Source: Pseudoalteromonas arctica A 37-1-2
GTDB taxonomy: Bacteria > Pseudomonadota > Gammaproteobacteria > Enterobacterales > Alteromonadaceae
Length of the DNA stretch: 64,000 nt
Direction: 5' to 3'
NCBI RefSeq assembly: GCF_000238395.3
Contig: NZ_CP011025.1
Coordinates: 2,604,001 to 2,668,000, forward strand
This document shows, piece after piece, positions 19,536-28,827 of the stretch. Under the pieces are notes generated by a model, which saw only the letters and a program-made list of their open reading frames with translations, made no database searches and had not been told where the DNA came from. Position numbers and translations under genes: made by a program. Position 1 is the stretch's first letter. Each line of letters opens with the position of its first letter.

Positions 19536-20420
19536 ATGAGCGACGGTAACTCGCAATCTAGCCAGGGTTCTTCTGGCAAAACGTGGTTGGGCAGAATAGC
19601 CCAAATGTTGCAAGGGGAACCCCAGAATAGAGAAGAGCTGGTCGAAGTTATTGCCGATGCGCAAGAACGAGACGTAATCGATCCTGAAACAAAAGAGATG
19701 ATAGAAGGTGTGCTTGGCGTGTCTGAGCTTAAAGTGCGAGACATAATGGTTCCGCGCTCACAAATGATCACTCTTGAGATCGACAGCCCGCTTGAAGAGC
19801 TAATTCCAATGATGGTTGACTCAACTCACTCACGTTTTCCTGTGGTGATTGAAGACAAAGACCATGTAGAAGGTTTTTTACTCGCTAAAGATTTATTGCC
19901 ACTGATCTTAAATAAAGACGAGCATTTACCATCAATACGCGATTATTTACGCCCAGCAATGGTAGTACCTGAGAGCAAACGTGTTGATACATTGCTAAAC
20001 GAATTCCGTCAGCAACGCTACCATATGGCTGTTGTTATTGACGAATACGGCGGCGTATCGGGCTTGGTAACGATTGAAGATATTCTTGAAATAATTGTTG
20101 GCGAAATCGAAGATGAGCACGACGAAGAAGAAGAACATCAAGATATTCGTCGACTTGCTAAACATGTTCACGTAGTGCAAGCACTCACACCTGTAGATGA
20201 CTTTAACGAGCATTTTAAAACAGGCTACAGCACAGACGAAGCCGATACTATTGGCGGAACTGTACTGCACGCATTTGGCCATATGCCAAGCCGTGGTGAA
20301 ACGATTGACATAGAAGGTTACCAATTTAAAGTAACCAACGCCGACAATCGTCGTATTTTGCAACTGCAAGTCACCGTTCCTAAGGCTGATGATAACGACA
20401 GTGAAGAAACTGCTAACTAG
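19536..20420 (+). CDS. corC: CorC/HlyC-type CBS-domain protein (YbeX)
   Basis: 294 residues. Two CBS domains (around VRDIMVPRSQMITLE and YGGVSGLVTIEDILEIIVGEI) are followed by a CorC_HlyC domain at the C terminus (DTIGGTVLHAFGHMPSRGE). No transmembrane DUF21 region, so it is the cytosolic YbeX form. It is linked to magnesium/cobalt homeostasis and ribosome maturation. Overlaps the start of lnt by 32 bp. Confidence 0.95.
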   Translation: MSDGNSQSSQGSSGKTWLGRIAQMLQGEPQNREELVEVIADAQERDVIDPETKEMIEGVLGVSELKVRDIMVPRSQMITLEIDSPLEELIPMMVDSTHSRFPVVIEDKDHVEGFLLAKDLLPLILNKDEHLPSIRDYLRPAMVVPESKRVDTLLNEFRQQRYHMAVVIDEYGGVSGLVTIEDILEIIVGEIEDEHDEEEEHQDIRRLAKHVHVVQALTPVDDFNEHFKTGYSTDEADTIGGTVLHAFGHMPSRGETIDIEGYQFKVTNADNRRILQLQVTVPKADDNDSEETAN

Positions 20421-21951
20421 ACTTACCCTATTAGCAAAAGATAAAAAAGCATGGCTCGCACTCGTTGCGGGCCTTGTTTTAACTTTTGGCTATGCCCCCT
20501 TTGAAATTTGGACCATCGTATTTATTAGCCTTGGTACCATAATTTTTTGCATTAACCCTAATAATACCGGTAAAGCACACGCAAAAACCGCTGCTAAATA
20601 TGGCTTTATCTTTGGCCTAGGCTGGTTTGGTGCCGGTATAAGCTGGGTACATGTTTCTATTGCCACCTTTGGCGGCATGCCGCTTATAGCGTCGCTTTCG
20701 TTAATGGCTTTTTTGTGCGCCTACTTAGCGTTATTTCCCGCACTTGCCTTTTGGGCAACTACACGCTTTGCCACAGGCCCTAAAAGCTTTGGCGCATTGC
20801 TTATTGCCTGCTTTGCAATTAGCGAGTATTTACGTGGCACCGTACTTACCGGTTTCCCGTGGTTAAGTTTTGGCTACACACAAACCGACGGACCTTTAAG
20901 GTTGCTTGCCCCTTATATTGGCGAGTTTGGCTTAACACTTACCTGTGTCGCTATTGGCTTTGCACTGTATAGACTTACCCAAAAAGACTTTAAAACCCCG
21001 GCGGTTACTGCGACAGCTGTTGCGCTTATTTTTACAGGCGCAAGCACCACCGGCAGTATTCATTACACAGATAAAAACATGTCAGTTTTGCTCGTACAAG
21101 GGAACATACAGCAACACCTGCGCTTTGAGCCAAGTGAGTTTTGGACCACAATGAGCAAATACCAAGACATGACACGCCCACATTGGGATGCCGACTTAAT
21201 AGTATGGCCAGAAGCCGCCGTGCCTGAAATAGAGATGCTTGCTGATTCCTACCTAGCCAATTTAGACAGTGCAGCCTCGTTTAATAAAACCGCCCTTGTA
21301 ACCGGTATTGTTGACTATCAGCGAGACACCAAAAATATATTCAACACGCTTATTGTGGTCGGTAATAAAGAACGCGGCGACGAGCACGGGCATTATCATT
21401 ACCTTGATAAAAACCGCTATCAAAAACACCAGCTGTTACCTATTGGCGAATTTGTACCGTTTCAAGACTTTTTGCGCCCTATTGCCCCATTATTCGATTT
21501 ACCTATGTCGTCGTTTACGCGTGGCGACAAAGTGCAAAACAACTTGCGCGCCAACGGCTTTAATTTACTCCCCGCTATTTGCTACGAAATAGTATTTTCC
21601 GACTTAGTACGCGGTAATTACAAAAGCGACTCCGACCTACTCTTTACGGTAAGTAACGATGCCTGGTTTGGCGACTCTATTGGCCCCTTGCAACACATGC
21701 AAATAGCCCGTATGCGCGCGCTCGAACTACAACGCCCTCTTGTGCGCGTTACCAACAATGGGGTAAGCGCCGTATACGACCCTATAAGCCACACACAACA
21801 AACCATGCCTCAGTTTGAAGCTACCATATTGAAAGCCAACATTAAGCTTATAAAAGGCGACAGCGTGTACAGTCAATACGGCAACATGTTTGTATGGGGA
21901 TTTGTGTTTTTGATGGGAGTTGTTGGTTTTGGGGTTAGGTTTAGAGAGTAA
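20389..21951 (+). CDS. lnt: Apolipoprotein N-acyltransferase
   Basis: 520 residues. About seven hydrophobic segments are followed by a nitrilase domain with the Glu-Lys-Cys triad visible in VWPEAAVPE, KHQLLPIGEFVPF and PAICYEIVFSD. It N-acylates apolipoproteins in the inner membrane before Lol sorting. The ATG at 20389 lies inside corC; GTG 20401 is an alternative start. End of the conserved miaB-lnt block. Confidence 0.96.
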   Translation: MITTVKKLLTRLTLLAKDKKAWLALVAGLVLTFGYAPFEIWTIVFISLGTIIFCINPNNTGKAHAKTAAKYGFIFGLGWFGAGISWVHVSIATFGGMPLIASLSLMAFLCAYLALFPALAFWATTRFATGPKSFGALLIACFAISEYLRGTVLTGFPWLSFGYTQTDGPLRLLAPYIGEFGLTLTCVAIGFALYRLTQKDFKTPAVTATAVALIFTGASTTGSIHYTDKNMSVLLVQGNIQQHLRFEPSEFWTTMSKYQDMTRPHWDADLIVWPEAAVPEIEMLADSYLANLDSAASFNKTALVTGIVDYQRDTKNIFNTLIVVGNKERGDEHGHYHYLDKNRYQKHQLLPIGEFVPFQDFLRPIAPLFDLPMSSFTRGDKVQNNLRANGFNLLPAICYEIVFSDLVRGNYKSDSDLLFTVSNDAWFGDSIGPLQHMQIARMRALELQRPLVRVTNNGVSAVYDPISHTQQTMPQFEATILKANIKLIKGDSVYSQYGNMFVWGFVFLMGVVGFGVRFRE

Positions 21952-22082
21952 CTTTTCTATATTTTGCTCTAGCAACATTGTTAATATATAACTGTAATAA
22001 TAAAACTAACTGCCTCGAAGCTACATACAAAAGAATAAACTATTATTTCTAAGTATAGGATAATCAATAATTAAGGATAAAT

Positions 22083-23804
22083 ATGAAAATTGAAGCTAAT
22101 GACAAGGAAATTCAAGATATTTTCTCTCTAGGCTATTTCAAAATACCTAGGTTCCAAAGACCATATTCGTGGGAAGTGGATGAAGTCGAAAGCTTTTGGA
22201 ATGATGTCGTAAAAGAAAATCCAGAAAATTACTTCATTGGCTCTATGGTTGTATATCAATCTAAAAAACCATATTTCGGAATTGTTGATGGACAGCAACG
22301 CTTAACTACTATAACCCTAATTTTATCTGCTCTTAGAAATGCGTTTTTAAAAATAGGAGAAAATAACTTAGCTAGAGGAATTCACAAATATATCGAAAAA
22401 GCTAATATAGATAATGAGGATGAGTTTGTATTAAGGGCTGAAACATCATTCCCATATTTACAATCATATATTCAATCTTTCGATGGTCTTAAATTAAACT
22501 GTGAAGTTGGCTCTGAGGAGTTAAAACTCAAGAAAGCATTCGATTTCATAACGAAGAAGTTAATCGAGTCAATACCCGAACTTTCTTCTCTTATCGATAA
22601 TCAATCACAACCGTCACTATTTACAAACCACGACACTGCAATAGTCCAGCAGTTAAAAGCTATAAGAGATAAAGTTCTCTCTTTAAAATTAGTTTTTATC
22701 CAACTGGAAAATGAAGAGGATGCATACCTAATATTCGAAACATTGAATGCTAGAGGTAAAGATCTTACTACTCCGGATTTAGTTAAAAATTTACTTTTAA
22801 AAAAACTACAAAGTAAAAGTATAGCTTTAGATAAAGCAAAAGAAGCATGGAATACTTTAACTAAGCAATTTGATGGTATAAGTGACCTAGATGTATTAGG
22901 AGCATACTTACTACATTATTGGATGTCTAAATTTGAATATACTTCTGATAAAGCTTTATTCTCAAAAGTAAAACTACATCTTAAAAATGATGAAAGTAAA
23001 GCAAATGCTTTGATAATAGATTTAAACGAGTCCGCATCACACTATTGTAGAATGCTCAAACCTGAAAGCGCAGTTTGGAAAAAAGAAGAAAGAGATATTA
23101 AAAGATTACTGGAGTCTTTAAATATATTTAAAGTTAAGCAACAATCTTCTTTTGTATTATCTCTGCTAAGAGCATATTACTCTCAAAAAATATCTCTGAA
23201 AAATCTAAAGACAACTTTAATTAAGATTGTAAATTTTCATTACTGCTTTAATGCTATAACAAAACAAAGGTCATCAGGGAGTATTGCTACCAAATATTCA
23301 AGCTTAGCTATTAGACTTTCAGAAATTGAAGACAAAAATGATTTCCAGCCTATTCTAAATGACCTCACGAACTTTTTGAGGACTAAACGACCTGAAGAAG
23401 ATGAATTCGTCGTTAAATTCTCTGAGCTACAGTACTTATCTAATATCACTAAATTTAAAAGTATAATTAGATATACTCTAAATAATATGCTGCCAACTGC
23501 AGAAAATGGTTTGGACATAAACCTTAATAATATGACTATCGAGCATATTATTCCTCAATCATTTATAGGGAATGGTTTTAAAGAAGAGGCTGTAGCAAGT
23601 ATTGGCAACCTGATCTTAACTAGTGAAGACGTTAATTCAAATATGTTAGCTAATAAGTCTCCTGTAGAAAAAATAAAATTACTGAAAAGCATTTCTTATC
23701 CATTAGAAAAAGCAGTCATAAATAGTGACGATTGGTCTACAGAAACTGTAAACAAGAGAACTAAAGAAATGGCTAGCAAAATATACAATGAATTAATCAT
23801 ATAG
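22083..23804 (+). CDS. DUF262/DUF1524 protein, GmrSD/SspE-like putative defence nuclease
   Basis: 573 residues. N terminus: DUF262 ParB-like fold with IPRFQRPYSW (21-30) and the nucleotide-binding/hydrolysis motif DGQQR (69-73). C terminus: DUF1524 His-Me nuclease with IEHIIPQSF (H488) and downstream Asn/Lys residues (about 509-525). This fused layout is that of GmrSD type IV restriction enzymes and SspE-like proteins, which act against modified phage DNA. The gene is visibly more AT-rich than its neighbours and uses many AGA, ATA and AAA codons, suggesting recent acquisition. No methylase, Ssp or Dnd partner is adjacent. Antiphage function is inferred from domains. Confidence 0.85.
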   Translation: MKIEANDKEIQDIFSLGYFKIPRFQRPYSWEVDEVESFWNDVVKENPENYFIGSMVVYQSKKPYFGIVDGQQRLTTITLILSALRNAFLKIGENNLARGIHKYIEKANIDNEDEFVLRAETSFPYLQSYIQSFDGLKLNCEVGSEELKLKKAFDFITKKLIESIPELSSLIDNQSQPSLFTNHDTAIVQQLKAIRDKVLSLKLVFIQLENEEDAYLIFETLNARGKDLTTPDLVKNLLLKKLQSKSIALDKAKEAWNTLTKQFDGISDLDVLGAYLLHYWMSKFEYTSDKALFSKVKLHLKNDESKANALIIDLNESASHYCRMLKPESAVWKKEERDIKRLLESLNIFKVKQQSSFVLSLLRAYYSQKISLKNLKTTLIKIVNFHYCFNAITKQRSSGSIATKYSSLAIRLSEIEDKNDFQPILNDLTNFLRTKRPEEDEFVVKFSELQYLSNITKFKSIIRYTLNNMLPTAENGLDINLNNMTIEHIIPQSFIGNGFKEEAVASIGNLILTSEDVNSNMLANKSPVEKIKLLKSISYPLEKAVINSDDWSTETVNKRTKEMASKIYNELII

Positions 23805-24039
23805 TGCAGTGGTAGCCACAGCTTTATGGAAATTGAAAATTCATTATAAATCAATTGCTTAACACGAAAAGAATGTTAGGTAATTTGATTTATAATAATC
23901 ACGGTGTTTAGAGGATAGGATTTAAACTGTTTTATTTCTAAATTATTCTGTCCAAATAAATCTATTTAAATTGGCTGGTATTAATTCACACCTAGGTTAT
24001 GGCTAATTTCATTAATTGATAAGCAAAAGCTATTCTTGA

Positions 24040-25050
24040 CTAACCTTTCACTACATCTACAACGGTTTCAACATTTACAACTTGATTCAAGTTACCTTTA
24101 ATAACTACTGTCGCTGATATTTTATCTTGAATCGCTTGTCTGTTTGGATCCCAATATATCTGTAAAAACCCTAACAAGCCTGTGGCAAAGCCTGCACCGT
24201 AGCCGCCGTAGCGACCAAAACAGTCTAATAAACCTAATGGCTCGCCGCTTAAGGCAACCACACGAATATTACAAACCTTTTTACCCGGTGTTTGGCCGCG
24301 CCAAAGCAGCGAGAACAACGTAAAGTAAACTGCAGCCCAGCCAAACCCTAAGCCTAAGTCTTGAATAATGCCTTTGCTCCACTGCAAAATACTATTTGTG
24401 GTTGTTTGTGCAGGTTTTTCTTCTATTAACTGCGCAGGCTTTATTTCGTTATTTTCACTGAGCACTAGTAGCTGTAAAAGTACGGTAGCAAGTTGTGGGT
24501 TTTGTAGGTCGTCCATTTCTGCTAATTTAGGTACTTGCCCTATTAAATTATCAAGCGCGTTTTGTTGGCAAGGTTGCTCACAGCTTTCATCAGCTGTTTG
24601 CGCTAAATAAGTATTTACCCGTTGTTTTTCTGTGGCGGTAAGCTGTATTTCATCTTGTATTTTTACGCCCTGAACAGCTAAACCTTGATCAGCCTTATCG
24701 TCTTCTAGGTAATCTATGCCAATTGAAAGCACAGTAAGTGCGCTTACAAATAAAATACTTGCTGCCGTTATTTTTAAAATTCTTCGCCATACATTCGACA
24801 TTTTTGGAAGGTATTGCTGTGCCGTACCTTTATAAAAAGCCATTGCAGCAACAAATGCTATTAAAGCCGCGCTGAGTTTGGCTGCTAAAAATATCAGTGC
24901 TACATCAATAATAATAGCTAGTGCACGCCGAATTGGCGTAGCTAAAGGCAAGCCCAGTAAAGCACTGTCTATTTTAAAGGCGTAGGGGGTAATAACTTCT
25001 CGGGTTTCAGAATTTGATAATTCTAATTGTTCTATCTCTTTGGCTTTCAT
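24040..25050 (-). CDS. RDD family membrane protein
   Basis: 336 residues. The first hydrophobic pair begins with ATPIRRALAIIIDVALI and the last with SLLWRGQTPGKKVCNIRVV, the two halves of an RDD domain; between them lies a soluble, acidic insert of roughly 100 residues (residues about 125-225) with four cysteines in SCEQPCQQ and nearby. RDD proteins have no agreed function (some are ion antiporters). The large insert is unusual for the family. Single gene in an accessory region. Confidence 0.75.
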   Translation of the reverse strand: MKAKEIEQLELSNSETREVITPYAFKIDSALLGLPLATPIRRALAIIIDVALIFLAAKLSAALIAFVAAMAFYKGTAQQYLPKMSNVWRRILKITAASILFVSALTVLSIGIDYLEDDKADQGLAVQGVKIQDEIQLTATEKQRVNTYLAQTADESCEQPCQQNALDNLIGQVPKLAEMDDLQNPQLATVLLQLLVLSENNEIKPAQLIEEKPAQTTTNSILQWSKGIIQDLGLGFGWAAVYFTLFSLLWRGQTPGKKVCNIRVVALSGEPLGLLDCFGRYGGYGAGFATGLLGFLQIYWDPNRQAIQDKISATVVIKGNLNQVVNVETVVDVVKG

Positions 25051-25136
25051 TTATTTTCTTGTTATTAAAATAGGTAACCCGGTTAACTTACGCGTTTTTT
25101 ATTTTTTGCTCAAGATAAAGCTAATAGAATCAGTGC

Positions 25137-25167
25137 ACAAAAAAGGGCTGCATAAAATGCAGCCCTT
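25137..25167 (-). terminator. Intrinsic terminator after the Old Yellow Enzyme gene
   Basis: An 11-bp stem (AAGGGCTGCAT/ATGCAGCCCTT, loop AAA) with a T-run on the minus strand, 36 bp beyond the gene's stop. Confidence 0.9.
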
Positions 25168-25202
25168 CATGTTTTTACTCAATGTTTATTACTTACTAGC
25201 AA

Positions 25203-26288
25203 TTATACCGTTGGATAATCGGTGTAGCCTTGTTCTGCGCCACCAAATAAGGTGTCTGGGTTGTGGCTGTTAAGAGGCTTGCCTTGCTTTAAGCGTGCTG
25301 GTAAGTCTGGGTTTGATACAAATGGGCGACCAAAACCAATCATGTCGGCCCAGCCTTCGCTAAGTGCTTTGTCTGCACGTTCTTTGGTGTACTTGCCTGC
25401 GTAAATTAATACACCGCTGTAGGCTTTACGAATAGCGTATTTAAACTCAACACTCATTAAAGGTGCGTCATCCCAATCGGCTTCAGCTATATGCATGTAA
25501 CCTACACCGGCTTTATTTAATGCCTCAGAAACCGCTAAATAAGTTTCCTCAGGGTTTTCGTCTACTGTGCCATTAAGTGTTGTTAACGGGGCTAGTCTTA
25601 CGCCTACTTTGCTGCTACCAATTTCGTCGCTAACAGCATTTACCACTTCAATTAAAAAACGTATTCGGTTTTGCACGCTGCCACCATATTCATCGGTGCG
25701 AGCATTTGATTCTGAGTCTAAAAATTGGTTAATAAGGTAACCATTAGCAGCATGAAGCTCTATGCCATCAAATCCTGCATTAACTGCATTTTTAGCAGCT
25801 TGGCGAAATTCGCCTATAACATGCGTAATATCTTGTTTGCTCATTTCGCGTGGGAGTTGGGTGTCTACAAACCCCGGCGCACCGTTTGTATCTACAAATA
25901 CTTTTACGTCTTTTGCAGCAATGGACGAGGCTGAAATAGGCTGCACGCCACCGGTGTTGTCACTATGAGTTACACGGCCAACATGCCAAAGCTGAGCAAA
26001 CATCACGCCACCAGCGCTATGTACTGCGTTGGTTACTTTACTCCAGCCTGCAACTTGCTCATTTGAATAAATACCCGGAGTCCAAGCGTAGCCTTTGCCA
26101 AGTTCACTAATTTGTGTGCCTTCGCTTACAATTAGCCCGGCACTTGTGCGCTGTGCGTAATATGTTGCCATTAAGTCGTTAGCTATATCGCCAGGCTGTG
26201 TTGAACGCGAGCGAGTCATTGGGGGCATAACAATACGGTTTTTTAATGTTTTGCCTGCAAGTTCTATTGGTTCAAAAAGTAATGTCAT
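25203..26288 (-). CDS. Old Yellow Enzyme family alkene reductase (NemA-like)
   Basis: 361 residues, the typical length. FMN-barrel motifs in order: LKNRIVMPPMTRSRS, QLWHVGRVTH, the active-site GFDGIELHAANGYLINQFL and the phosphate-binding DMIGFGRPFVSNPDLP. These enzymes use NADPH to reduce activated C=C bonds of quinones, enals, N-ethylmaleimide and nitro compounds. It stands alone with its own terminator; no regulator such as nemR is beside it. Confidence 0.93.
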   Translation of the reverse strand: MTLLFEPIELAGKTLKNRIVMPPMTRSRSTQPGDIANDLMATYYAQRTSAGLIVSEGTQISELGKGYAWTPGIYSNEQVAGWSKVTNAVHSAGGVMFAQLWHVGRVTHSDNTGGVQPISASSIAAKDVKVFVDTNGAPGFVDTQLPREMSKQDITHVIGEFRQAAKNAVNAGFDGIELHAANGYLINQFLDSESNARTDEYGGSVQNRIRFLIEVVNAVSDEIGSSKVGVRLAPLTTLNGTVDENPEETYLAVSEALNKAGVGYMHIAEADWDDAPLMSVEFKYAIRKAYSGVLIYAGKYTKERADKALSEGWADMIGFGRPFVSNPDLPARLKQGKPLNSHNPDTLFGGAEQGYTDYPTV

Positions 26289-26468
26289 AATGCCTCCTAA
26301 GTTTGATTGCGCTCATAATAACGTAACCAAGCACATGCAAAAACAACAAAAACTGCAAAATAGTTTTGTTGTATCTGCAATAAAGCTACAAAGTAAAACA
26401 CATTAACTTTAGGTGAACTAAATGTATTTTATTGACTCTTAACAGCACTATTAAGTTGAGGGTTTGAT

Positions 26469-27236
26469 GTGAATAAAGGGAATGCGTGGCCGTGGGTTAT
26501 CTCGTTATGTATACATGGCGTGTTGCTGTACTTATTACTTTCACATAAATTACTTTCGCAAAAAATAAAGGTTGAAGAACCTCAAACAAAAAAAGACACC
26601 GTAATAAACGCTTATGTAATGGTTAACTTATCAACGCAACCTAAGTTCAGCACCGTTAACACCACCACTAACGCACCGATTGTTGAGCCTGCAAAGTTAG
26701 AGGTAAAAAAAGCACCAGAATCTATAAGCACTAATAAAATACCTACAACTCAAACACAAGTTACTAAAGCACCCAAACAACGTGACGAAAAACCAAAAAC
26801 AGCAACAGTAACAAAGCTCACTATTACAAATAAACCTCAACCCCCTGCCCACACCATTAATACCAATACACAAACGTTTAAAAAACTTAACCCGTATGCG
26901 CCTATTTATGGCGCACCTATAAATAACTTAACGCATAAAAAAATGGTCACGTTTGGCGAAGCCGATAACTCAGATAGTACTGATGATGCAATAGCTGCCA
27001 CGCCCACAATTAAATCACCGGTTAAATCACAAAAATCGGAAGTTATTAGCCAAAATACAATAGGCACACGACGATTAGAAAAATTTAACGGTAAATGCTA
27101 TTTAATTGATACTTCAACCGTATTTGGTAGTAATGGCATGCCTCAAGGTAGCGCGCAGACCTGCCCTGGCGAGCAAACTGATGATGAAATATTATTTAAT
27201 AAAATAATGGATAAGTGGGCTCGTAAAAATAATTAG
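26469..27236 (+). CDS. Membrane-anchored hypothetical protein with TonB-like N-terminal half
   Basis: 255 residues from GTG 26469. One N-terminal membrane segment (WPWVISLCIHGVLLYLLL) is followed by a Pro/Lys/Thr-rich, probably extended periplasmic region of about 150 residues, the layout of TonB. The C-terminal 60 residues (RRLEKFNGKCYLIDTSTVFG, two Cys) do not look like a TonB C-terminal domain. No exbB/exbD or receptor is nearby. I do not recognise the function; a periplasm-spanning scaffold is one possibility. Confidence 0.6.
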   Translation: MNKGNAWPWVISLCIHGVLLYLLLSHKLLSQKIKVEEPQTKKDTVINAYVMVNLSTQPKFSTVNTTTNAPIVEPAKLEVKKAPESISTNKIPTTQTQVTKAPKQRDEKPKTATVTKLTITNKPQPPAHTINTNTQTFKKLNPYAPIYGAPINNLTHKKMVTFGEADNSDSTDDAIAATPTIKSPVKSQKSEVISQNTIGTRRLEKFNGKCYLIDTSTVFGSNGMPQGSAQTCPGEQTDDEILFNKIMDKWARKNN

Positions 27237-27318
27237 TTTTAAATTAGTGAACAAATACATTATTAAAGCGTATTAGTTATAAGTACTCCACTTACTTAAT
27301 GCCAATTAGGAAACACGT

Positions 27319-27843
27319 ATGACAACAAAGCAACTATCATCACTTTTTGTATTTAATTTATTAGTTGTAAGTGCACAAGCGAATGCAAACCAGCGCTGGT
27401 ACGTTGTTAACGACTCAGTAATGGGCGGTGTATCTAATAGTGAAGTAACACAAACTCAAGAAAGCTTGCTTTTTACAGGCAATGTTTCGCTTGATAATAA
27501 CGGCGGTTTTGCATCAATACGTACAGAGCTAAATACACAAAGCCAAAATACTAAAGCTATAGCACTGCGCGTTAAAGGCGATGGACAAACCTATCAGCTT
27601 AGGCTCAGAACTACCAATTACCTTGATGGCGCAGCGTACACCCACTCATTTAAAACAGTAAAAAATGAATGGGTAGATATAAACTTTGCTCCGAGTGATT
27701 TTACTTTAACGTATCGCGGCCGCGTGCTTGAGCAACAACCGATTATTGATTTTGACGATATAAAACAGCTAGGCTTTATGATTGCAGGCAAGCAAGAAGG
27801 TAAGTTTAAACTTGAAGTGGGTAAAATTGAGTTTAAAAGCTAG
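27319..27843 (+). CDS. CIA30 family protein
   Basis: 174 residues with a Sec signal peptide (cleavage likely near AQANA, residue 24). The mature part has RWYVVNDSVMGGVSNSE and NGGFASIRTEL, the signature of the CIA30 (complex I intermediate-associated protein 30) beta-sandwich. Bacterial homologues have no settled role; carbohydrate-like binding is suggested by the fold. Convergent with the next gene, sharing a hairpin over both stops. Confidence 0.85.
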   Translation: MTTKQLSSLFVFNLLVVSAQANANQRWYVVNDSVMGGVSNSEVTQTQESLLFTGNVSLDNNGGFASIRTELNTQSQNTKAIALRVKGDGQTYQLRLRTTNYLDGAAYTHSFKTVKNEWVDINFAPSDFTLTYRGRVLEQQPIIDFDDIKQLGFMIAGKQEGKFKLEVGKIEFKS

Positions 27844-27867
27844 CCCACCAGCATGTTGGTGGCGCTA
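27841..27867. terminator. Hairpin spanning both stop codons of convergent genes
   Basis: TAGC plus CCACCA pairs with TGGTGG and GCTA (one bulged C). It begins with the TAG of the CIA30 gene and ends with the TAG of the minus-strand gene. T-runs are poor, so terminator strength is doubtful. Confidence 0.45.
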
Positions 27868-28401
27868 AATAGTATAGTCGTCGCCCCGTCTCTTCATTTC
27901 ACTAATAACCAGCTCAACCATTTGTTGTTTTGTTGCTGCTTGCTCTGACTTTAACTCCCCTAATTGCAGCTCTAACATATCTATTTGTTCTTGCTGTTGC
28001 GTATTTTTATATTTTTTAGAGCCTAAGTGCTCTGCATCTAGAGTTAAACTCGCATCCTTTTTATTCAGCTCACTTGCAGAAGTATTTATAGTTAAACTAC
28101 GTTGTACGGGGCTTTGTTTAAGTTTGTTAATTTGTTCTTGCAGCGCAATAACTCGCCCAGTGAAGTGCTTGTATACTTTTTCTAGGTTTTTATATTGATT
28201 GCCAAACGTAGCGTTATCTTCACTGTATTCTTGTGCTTTGGTATCTAGAAATTTTGATAACACATATTTTGGCTCTTCCTCATTTTCTTCCTCGCTCTTT
28301 TCTTCACTCGCTTTTTCAACAGGTAGTTTATCTGATTGCGCTAAAGTTTGAGCATTTGAGCTGTGTACTTGGTATGGAATGGGAGCCGCTAAAATCTTCA
28401 T
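27865..28401 (-). CDS. Hypothetical coiled-coil protein
   Basis: 178 residues, no signal peptide or membrane segment. An acidic low-complexity run (residues about 30-44, mostly Glu/Lys/Ser) precedes two predicted helical coiled-coil stretches: VYKHFTGRVIALQEQINKLK and the Gln/Glu-rich C-terminal part ending in EMKRRGDDYTI. I do not recognise a family. The regular codon use and the long open frame support a real gene. Confidence 0.6.
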   Translation of the reverse strand: MKILAAPIPYQVHSSNAQTLAQSDKLPVEKASEEKSEEENEEEPKYVLSKFLDTKAQEYSEDNATFGNQYKNLEKVYKHFTGRVIALQEQINKLKQSPVQRSLTINTSASELNKKDASLTLDAEHLGSKKYKNTQQQEQIDMLELQLGELKSEQAATKQQMVELVISEMKRRGDDYTI

Positions 28402-28492
28402 TATTTTATCCCTAAAATAGCTTTGTCTCTTTTATAGGTATCGACCTCGCATTAAAATTCTTGAGTAAATTTTCATGTTAGCTAAAAGCAAA

Positions 28493-28519
28493 AAGCCCCA
28501 CTTTATTAAAGTAGGGCTT
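28493..28519 (-). terminator. Intrinsic terminator after the 84-aa membrane protein gene
   Basis: AAGCCC and ACTTT pair with AAAGT and GGGCTT around one C/A mismatch (loop ATT); an interrupted T-run follows on the minus strand. Confidence 0.75.
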
Positions 28520-28547
28520 ATACCAATTTATTAAACTAACTCGTTGC

Positions 28548-28802
28548 TTACTTAGTGCTTTGGTTATCTTGTGAGAGCGCAATAAGTGCAAGCGCCGCAT
28601 TTAGGCGAGTATTTAAATTATTATAAATAGTCATTCCAAACACACCAATAATACAAACTATTAAACCCATTTGTAGGTTAACGCTCATCTCTAGTAAAAA
28701 AACAGCTGCAACGAGTAAGCACAGCGCTAATGCATAAATAATAGATTGAAAGGTAAAGTTAATATCACCCTTGGCTATTTTAAGTAATTCGTCTTTATTC
28801 AT
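28548..28802 (-). CDS. Small two-segment membrane protein
   Basis: 84 residues with two hydrophobic helices (about 19-38 and 45-61) separated by a short turn, then a helix ending in a polar tail. No recognised family. It follows the FKBP gene by 25 bp on the same strand and has a terminator behind it, so it is probably the last gene of a ybeL-region accessory operon with the Lon-like protease and FKBP. Confidence 0.6.
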   Translation of the reverse strand: MNKDELLKIAKGDINFTFQSIIYALALCLLVAAVFLLEMSVNLQMGLIVCIIGVFGMTIYNNLNTRLNAALALIALSQDNQSTK

Positions 28803-28827
28803 AATTTACTTCCTTGTTATTTGATCA

